A DNA stretch of 64,000 nucleotides from Conchocele bisecta (Eukaryota; Mollusca; Bivalvia; Lucinida; Thyasiridae), in assembly GCA_029237695.1 (NCBI GenBank), contig CM055265.1:215280506-215344505 (forward strand), written 5' to 3'. The notes under the pieces were generated by a model. It saw only the letters and a list, made by a program, of their open reading frames with translations. It was not told where the DNA came from and did no database searches. Shown piece by piece: positions 57,689 through 64,000 of the stretch. The number at the start of each line of letters is the position of its first letter. The first letter of the stretch is position 1. The position numbers and the translations under genes were made by a program.

Positions 57689-59480
57689 TAGCTCGACTAT
57701 TCGAAGAATAAGTAGAGCTTATGTTGTCACCCCGGCGTCGGCGTCAGCGTCGGCGTCACCGTCACGCCTTGGTTAAGGTTTTTAGTCAACCTTGTATATG
57801 GAATACTACTGGCCCTACACCCACCATACTTGGACAACTTCATCTCCTAGTGATGTACATCAATAACCACTGATCTATATTTGACCTTCACCTACATTTC
57901 CTCTTGAATTACTTAGTTAATTCCCCTTGGTTAAGGTTTTTAATCAACCTTGGTTAAGGTTTTTAGTCCAGCTTGTATATGCAATACTACTGGCCCGGCC
58001 CTACACCCACCATACTTGGACAACTTCATCTCCTAGTGATGCACATCAATAACCCCTGATCTATATTTTACCTTGACCTACATTTCCTCTTGAATTACTT
58101 ATTAAGGTTTTTAGTCAAGCTTGTATATGGAATACTACTGGCCCTACACCCACCATACTTGGACAACTTCATCTCCTAGTGATGCACATCAATAACCCCT
58201 GATCTATATTTGACCTTCACCTACATTTCCTCTTGAATTACTTAGTTAATTCCCCTTGGTTAAGGTTTTTAGTCAACCTTGGTTAAGGTTTTTAGTCAAG
58301 CTTGTACATGGAACACTATTGTGCATACAGACACCATACTTGGACAACCTTTTCTCATAGGGATGTACATCAATAACCCTTGATCTATATTTGACCTTGA
58401 CCTACATTTCCTCTTGAATTACTTACTTAATTCCCCTTGGTTAAGGTTTTTATTTTTAGTCAAGCTTGTATATGGAATACTGCTGGCCCTACACCCACCA
58501 TACTTGGACAACTTCATCTCCTAGTGATGTACATCAATAACCCCTGATCTATATTTGACCTTCACCTACATTTCCTCTTGAATTACTTACTTAATTCCCC
58601 TTGGTTAACGTTTTTAGTCAAGCTTGGTTAAGGTTTTTAGTCAAGCTGGTACATGGAATACTATTGTGCATACAGACACCATACTTGGACAACCTTTTCT
58701 CATAGGGATGTACATCAATAACGCCTCATCTATATTTGACCTTGACCTACATTTCCTCTTCAATTACTTAGTTAATTTCCCCTTGGTTATGGTTTTTAGT
58801 CAAGCTTGTATATGGAATACTACTGGCCCTACACCCACCATACTTGGACAACTTCATCTCCTAGTGATGTACATCAATAACCCCTGATCTATATTTGACC
58901 TTCACCTACATTTCCTCTTGAATTACTTACTTAATTCCCCTTGGTTAACGTTTTTAGTCAAGCTTGGTTAAGGTTTTTAGTCAAGCTGGTACATGGAATA
59001 CTATTGTGCATACAGGCACCATACTTGGACAACCTTTTCTCATAGGGATGTACATCAATAACCCCTGATCTATATTTGACCTTGACCTACATTTCCTCTT
59101 CAATTACTTTGTTAATTTCCCCTTGGTTATGGTTTTTAGTCAAGCTTGTATATGGAATACTATTGTGCATACAGACACCATACTTGGACAACCTTTTCTC
59201 ATAGGGATGTACATCAATAACCCCTGACCTTTATTTTTTTTTACCTTCACCTACATTTAACCTTGAATTACTTGGTTAATGTTTCTAGTCAAGCTTGTAT
59301 ATGGAATACTCCTGGGCCTACACAAACCATACTTGGAAAACTTCATCTCCTAGTGATGTACATCAATAACCCCTGACCTATATCTGACATTGACCTACAT
59401 TTAACCTTGAATTACTTACTTAATTTCCCTTGGTTAAGGTTTTTAGTCAACCTTGGTTAAGGTTTTTATGCAGGCTGCAG
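57689..59480 (+). repeat. Tandem-repeat element, TAGCTCGACTATTCGAAGAA family
   Basis: Starts TAGCTCGACTATTCGAAGAA, then the CGGCGTCGGCGTCAGCGTCG leader. About ten monomers of 150-190 bp follow (TGGAATACTACTGGCCCTAC, CACCATACTTGGACAACTTC, GTACATCAATAACCCCTGAT, TTTGACCTTGACCTACATTT, TTAATTCCCCTTGGTTAAGG). Two monomer subtypes alternate (CTACTGGCCCTACACCC and CTATTGTGCATACAGAC). Open frames inside are shadows. Confidence 0.85.
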
Positions 59481-60645
59481 CCACCTTCTTTGTCAAGCTA
59501 TGTGTACATCGACAACCCTCGTAGTCGAGCTATGCTGTTCTCCTACAGCTCTTGTTGTACTTGTACTTACCAGACCAAAAAGCTACTCGCCCAACATTTT
59601 AGGAAAATGTAAGAAGTAGTAATAAAATGGGTATGACCAGTACCTTTACACCAGGACCAGGGGGGTGGGGGGTTTGCACCGCACCAAACACAATCACTAC
59701 AAATTATGCTGCTTAACTGGAGATCGTAATTTTAATTAAAACACGGGTGCATCATTAATGATTATTTAGAAGGCGATCTACGCATCAGTTGTCCAGATGC
59801 TTTGTAACTTTATTAAGCGTTCCGAATACACAGATTCATTTTGTAGTGGCTATGTATGCAGCATCTTGGAAACTATTTTAATTCAGTATATTTGCTGATT
59901 ATTATTAGCTCAAGTGTATGCTGACTGTCGTAAAAGTGTGTAGTTAACACATTACACTTCCAGTGACACGCCCTGCACAAATTTCATCTGGTGATAATGC
60001 CCTTACTAAAAAACACGAGGCACAATGTCAGCAGAACGAGACCGTGGTCTGTTTTAGAAGCGAGTAAAAACAATCTGCCGAGCGGATAGCAACTGTCCAG
60101 ACGTCCAATTGTCTAGTACAGGGATACTGTAATTGATCAATATCCCGGTTTCTAATGTAAACATTAAAAAATTAAAAACATCCTTTCCGGTTTTGAAATC
60201 GCGCAAAGCGTTAGGAAAACCAATAAAATGGAACTTACGCTGCGAATTAAATTTTCGGAAAATACAGAATGGCCTTTCCCGATTTGTCACTCGCCAAATC
60301 GGGCCAGTGACAAGAAAATCCTCTCGCCAACACAAAAATTGATATCGAGATTGAATTTTTAAGCCCTGCAATTTATTCTAGGAAACACATATCAACATCT
60401 GGTTTCGCACAACAAAGAGTGTCCCTATGTTTAGAGTCAGTATGGTTGTATTGGTTTATCCCAATAACAATAGATTGTATACTATTTGTTCGAAAACAAA
60501 TGTTTATTATGGTAATTTCTCTCCCATATAATACCGGTAACTGATTTCATCAAAATGCTAAGTACACTTATCTACCTAAGTATAGATAGGTCATGGGTTC
60601 GAGCTTGACCCGAGGCATGTGTCGTGTCAACGCTATGTGTTTCAG
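59481..60645. other. DHX33-like intron, no recognised feature
   Basis: A short GGGGGGTGGGGGG tract near 59660 and a SINE-like GGTCATGGGTTCGAGCTTGA (60590) are present. No exon was found. Confidence 0.45.
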
Positions 60646-60724
60646 GGACCTGTGTGTCATAGACCCTGACTGGCTGTATGAAACCGCCCCCGCCTACTTC
60701 AAGAAGAAGAAACCCGGGGGTTGA
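60646..60724 (+). CDS. DHX33: DHX33-like last coding exon with stop
   Basis: Acceptor GTGTTTCAG. G completes an Arg codon, then DLCVIDPDWLYETAPAYF and KKKKPGG, and TGA at 60722-60724. The position of the end agrees with the family: DHX33-type helicases stop shortly after the (APxYF) motif with a basic tail. Confidence 0.95.
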
Positions 60725-60732
60725 GGGCGACA

Positions 60733-61160
60733 ACTGTTGAGGAATGTGACATGTCTACTTGGGGAATGTGACATGTCTAATTGAGGAATGTGACATGTCT
60801 AATTGAGGAATGTGACGATACTTGAGGACTGTGACATGTCTACTTGAGGAATGTGACAAGCCTGCTTGAGGAATGTGACAAGTCTACTTGAGGAATGTGA
60901 CACTACTTGATGACTGTGACACATCTACTTGAGGAATGTGACACGTCTACTTGAGGAATGTGACACATCTACTTGAGGACTGTGACACGTCTACTTGAGG
61001 AATGTGACAATACTTGAATGTGACAAGCCTGCTTGACAAGTTGATTTGAGGAATGTGACACTACTTGAGGAAGGTGACACATTTACTTGAGGAATGTGAC
61101 ACATTTACTTGAGGAATGTGACAAGTCTACTGTGACAAGTCCACTAGAGGAATGTGCAAT
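60733..61160 (+). repeat. Minisatellite directly downstream of the DHX33-like stop
   Basis: About 20 units of ACTTGAGGAATGTGACA plus (AG/CG)TCT, 21-22 bp each, with shorter variants, starting 9 bp after the stop codon. It probably lies in the 3' UTR. No AATAAA signal was found before it. Confidence 0.9.
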
Positions 61161-61339
61161 GACCATTTCTGTCGGTTAGGCAGTTCCATTGGCATATTGC
61201 CACTGGATGGTTGTAAACAGGACTGCCATGTTCAGTCCTACAGTCCATTTCACTAAACTTCGTACGACAGATTTTGTAAGTTCAAAACGACGAGATGCCA
61301 CTCAATTTACTCTGACAGAGCTATCGCATAAATGCATAT

Positions 61340-62970
61340 TTCATCTACTGTCTGTTCCACATTTTCCTGCCGACAAACTTTTGGCTACTAAACACATTAC
61401 ATGTACATCTAAAAAACATTTAAATGTAAGTACTTTTTCACCAATAACAAAAAAGTCACCCTCCCCAATTTATTTTTCTTGATGAATTTCAATTAAATAT
61501 GGATTTAATAGCGAAAAAAAAACATTTTCCTATAGGAATTTAACATGGGGGGAAAAGAGGAGGAAGCTTCAGTGGGGTAGGAGTCAAAAGAACAAACATT
61601 TTGGAAATGGACTCCAAAACCTGGCTAAAACTAAGAAAACAAGTTAAATTTTAAAAATTGGTCTGCAAATAAAAAGAAATATAAAAAAAATCAATATTTT
61701 TAGCCCCTATGTTAAATTCCCATAGAGTGGGTAGGCCAATTCGCGCGTATTTTGATCATATTTACTCATAAATCAGAATGAGGAGACAACAGGATATTGA
61801 TTTGTGTTTTACTGGTAATCACATGACTCCTTCATCCGTGTGCAGTTTCTAAGTTAGGGAAGTAAATCAAGTCTGACCTGGGTGGAAGTGTGCCAATGCT
61901 CGCGCATGTATAAACTATTGTTAAATACAAACTTCTGAAGTAGAAATACATCCATATTATTACTTGTAAACATAAATAAACATCATAAGAACATAAATTA
62001 GGAACAATTTCCATTCATACGACACCGTGTTCTTTTGAAATGTGTTAATAGCCGGCAGGGTATTTTAAGTAGTTTCGTAAAAAAAAAATAAAAATGAGAA
62101 CTTACTCGCAAAGGTTGTTCATAGTTCCAAGTGAAATATCGCCTGCACGAGATGTCACATGATCTCTTAAGTCGCATGACACTTGATCAAATATGGCGAA
62201 ATGATGCATGCCTAAATACTTCAGTCACAAAACATGACATTAAAGGTACATGCCCACTTAGTAGGCACAAACTGTTCTTTATATGATTTAAATAAGTGTG
62301 TAATTGTGTCACTATTCCACCAGTTCTAAAACTTACGAGTGTCCGCTATACAGATATAATCATTTAGTAATATTTATTTTACTGATAGTGTCGCGCGGTG
62401 GTATCAGGCTATTTTCATATGCAAATGAGGCATGCTATTTTTTTATTATTTATGCTAATTAAATACGTCGCCTGAAAAAATAATATTTACGACAGATTAT
62501 AAAGTATGATAATTGCACATCGAAAAAAGAATAAATAGTAATGTGCGTTAACAGTTTAAGGAAACACGGTTATCGCCCCTGATATCAGTTCGGAAATTTA
62601 TAATAGTGCCAATCAATACGTGGAGTAATGGTGAATGAATGTTTATTTTGCCAGAAAATGTCTCTGATGATGTCTCTGATATAAAGAACATTTTGTGCGT
62701 ACTGCATGGGCATGTACCTTTAATTTGCCACTAATTGCAATAATGCGCGAGCATTGGCACTGCACGAACGTTGGCATACCCACTCTAGGAAAAAAAATTC
62801 ACAATAAAATCAATATTTGTGGGTAGGGCGACTTTTGTTATTGATGAAAAAGGATTTTTACTTTTTAAATATTTTTTGGATTTAATGTGTTTAATGGCCA
62901 AAAGTTTGTCGGCAGCAAAACATGGAACAGACAGTAGTAACCGCTGCACATTTCTTGCGCCAATTACCAG
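61340..62970. repeat. Inverted-repeat pair around a non-coding centre
   Basis: CTGCCGACAAACTTTTGGC (61369) and its flanks, with ATAACAAAAAAGTC, reappear as the reverse complement at 62780-62945 (GCCAAAAGTTTGTCGGCAGC). AGAGTGGGTAGGCCAATTC (61725) pairs with GGCATACCCACTCT (62773). The two ORFs 61189-61482 and 62785-63075 translate this shared repeat and are not genes. Confidence 0.7.
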
Positions 62971-62984
62971 ACGAACATTTGTAT

Positions 62985-63060
62985 GCATTATTATCCCCTC
63001 ACCGATACGCACGAGGGGATATAGAGATCGTCCATGTATGTGTGTATTTAAGTACATATT
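62985..63060 (+). repeat. Start of a CCCCTCACCGATACGCACGA repeat
   Basis: TTATCCCCTCACCGATACGC followed by GAGGGGATATAGAGATCGTC: a CCCCTC/GAGGGG inverted pair and a leader like those opening the other tandem-repeat families, here without the array. Confidence 0.45.
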
Positions 63061-63183
63061 TATGAACCACTTCATTGATTTTAAAAATATTTGGCCACAA
63101 TGATTCTCTTGAAGCTATAAATGCATGATTGTCATCATTTATTTTTCATTCAGTAGATGCAGGTGCCTTCCTCTATTCTCTTA

Positions 63184-63403
63184 CAGGGGAACCCCACTAA
63201 ACCAGACACTCGGGGAAAATGTAGATATTTACCTTAGATGTGTTTCGCTGTTATGTATCTCTGATTGCAATGACTGTTCATGATTGCAAAACACTAGAAT
63301 ATGTCCTGAAGTGCTCACATGTCTGATTTACAGTGAAACCTCTCCAAACCGGACACCCTGGGACTTCCCTTACCAGGGTGTCCGGTTTGGAGAGGTTCCA
63401 CTG
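63184..63403. mobile_element. pogo-like MITE unit, copy A
   Basis: A degenerate terminus, CAGGGGAACCCCACTAAACC, is followed by about 120 bp of spacer. Then comes a hairpin made of CAGTGAAACCTCTCCAAACC (63331) and its complement ending 63403. CAGTG..AACCTCT..AACCGGACA termini next to TA are typical of pogo/Tigger-type elements. Confidence 0.7.
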
Positions 63404-63707
63404 TGCAACTTGTTTACCATATCAATGTGCAAGTTTGTGATCCAGTCACCACAGTGATGAGATACATGTCGTTGGGAGCGTTCTTGTTATCAAGGTTGCC
63501 AGCGAGATTTGCTTCATCATAATCATACCCTTATTTTAAAAGGTTTTCATGGCAGCAAATATTGTGGTTATACAATTGTTATTAATAAAATGTTATTGTT
63601 ATAAAGCAAATGACAGTATTATGTCTGTATATTTGAACATCTCCATATATACTAGTTTCACAATATGTAACCTTCAGCCTTCTGAGACTGCGACCTTCAC
63701 CATATTA

Positions 63708-63923
63708 CAGTGAAACCTCTCTAAACCGGACACAGATCAATATTAGTTGTGCTTAATTTTGATAGGTTTTATAGACATTTATCTCCGATGTTCATGCATG
63801 TTCATGATCACAAACCACTCGCATGTCTCTTGAAGTAGTCGTCTGCCTGTTTTACAGTGGAACCTCTCTAAACCGGACACCCTGGGGACCTCCCAGGGTG
63901 TCCGGTTTAGAGAGGCTGCACTG
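63708..63923. mobile_element. pogo-like MITE unit, copy B
   Basis: Same arrangement as copy A: CAGTGAAACCTCTCTAAACC, ~120-bp spacer with TTCATGATCACAAACCACT (compare TTCATGATTGCAAAACACT in A), then the hairpin of CAGTGGAACCTCTCTAAACC (63855) and its complement ending 63923. Confidence 0.75.
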
Positions 63924-64000
63924 TACCTCGAGGAAATGCGCTAGTTATAGTATTTGTGTTGTCTGCCCGTCAGTCAGCCTTACTTACAAAACCATTTGGT

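Larger units (their letters stand above)
33513..60724 (+). other. DHX33: DHX33-like DEAH-box RNA helicase gene, 3' half (six exons)
   Basis: Joining six exons gives one continuous frame of about 190 residues covering the C-terminal part of a DEAH/RHA helicase: the end of the helicase-associated region (EEVLSIVSLLSVDSVL, then FMASEGDHATLLNIFRAYK) and the OB-fold/C-terminal region (HPSSSLFHCKPGYVIYNELI, TKCYMRDLCVIDPDWLYE, APAYF). DHX33 is an ATP-dependent RNA helicase of the nucleolus and cytoplasm, linked in vertebrates to rDNA transcription, translation initiation and RNA sensing. The HPSSxLFHCKP and KCYMRDLCVID blocks fit DHX33 better than DHX35, the main alternative. The ATPase motifs (GKT, DEAH, HRxGR) must lie upstream of 33513 and were not found. 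Introns are 8.2, 3.0, 11.7, 0.4 and 3.3 kb. Confidence 0.8.

Noticed and set aside
61189..63075. Two ORFs sharing SVPxFxADKLLAxKHI, looking like a small gene family
   Set aside because: They are the two halves of an inverted DNA repeat, with similarity extending outside the frames.

Overview
This is a piece of animal nuclear genome, most likely from a mollusc. The evidence is split codons at GT..AG introns, a DEAH-box RNA helicase gene in short exons, tRNA-headed SINEs, and very many transposable elements. The species cannot be named. No bacterial operon, phage, CRISPR array, rRNA gene or free-standing tRNA gene was seen. A fixed-size block of 500 N (26665-27164) marks an assembly gap.

The one clear host gene is the 3' half of a DHX33-like helicase on the + strand. 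Six coding exons (33513-33579, 41778-41882, 44907-45040, 56719-56785, 57202-57311, 60646-60724) join with matching phases and end at a TGA at 60722. Exons upstream of 33513, which should carry the helicase motor domains, were not found. The long introns are filled with mobile DNA.

Layout: 1-0.9 kb, non-LTR retrotransposon fragment (-). 1.4-2.3 kb, small inverted-repeat elements. 2.4-4.0 kb, AGCTCACCTGAGC tandem-repeat element. 5.6-9.9 kb, broken Ty3/Gypsy element (-) fused to another copy of that repeat and split by a SINE with a 14-bp target duplication. 10.0-17.0 kb, three copies of a TATACCCCC element made of ~169-bp monomers, two of them a ~2.7-kb tandem duplication. 17.4-19.0 kb, probable DIRS-like ORF with a GC-rich minisatellite. 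19.0-26.7 kb, CR1-like retrotransposon (-) with APE endonuclease, RT and an esterase/zinc-knuckle ORF1 that is split by a 2.4-kb satellite-bearing element. 27.2-32.3 kb, a ~5.1-kb imperfect palindrome. 32.7-34.4 kb, SINEs (one with a triplicated tRNA-like head) and a piggyBac-like MITE. 34.4-41.4 kb, a ~7-kb inverted-repeat-bounded region holding a fossil Gypsy element and a CAG..CTG element. 42.0-43.6 kb, another AGCTCACCTGAGC-type copy. 44-48 kb, nested SINE/MITE and further tandem families. 48.9-53.8 kb, an element with TA-flanked termini containing a hAT-like transposon (BED finger, RNase H-like core, hAT dimerisation tail). 57.7-59.5 kb, another tandem family. 60.7-61.2 kb, a minisatellite directly after the DHX33-like stop codon. 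63.2-63.9 kb, pogo-like termini.

The most interesting pattern is that several tandem-repeat families that look unrelated share one design: short terminal inverted repeats or a fixed leader, a GTCCGTC-rich stretch, then 150-430-bp monomers carrying phrases such as CCAAACTTCAT and direct AGGTCA repeats. AGGTCAAGGTCA is the half-site pattern recognised by nuclear receptors.
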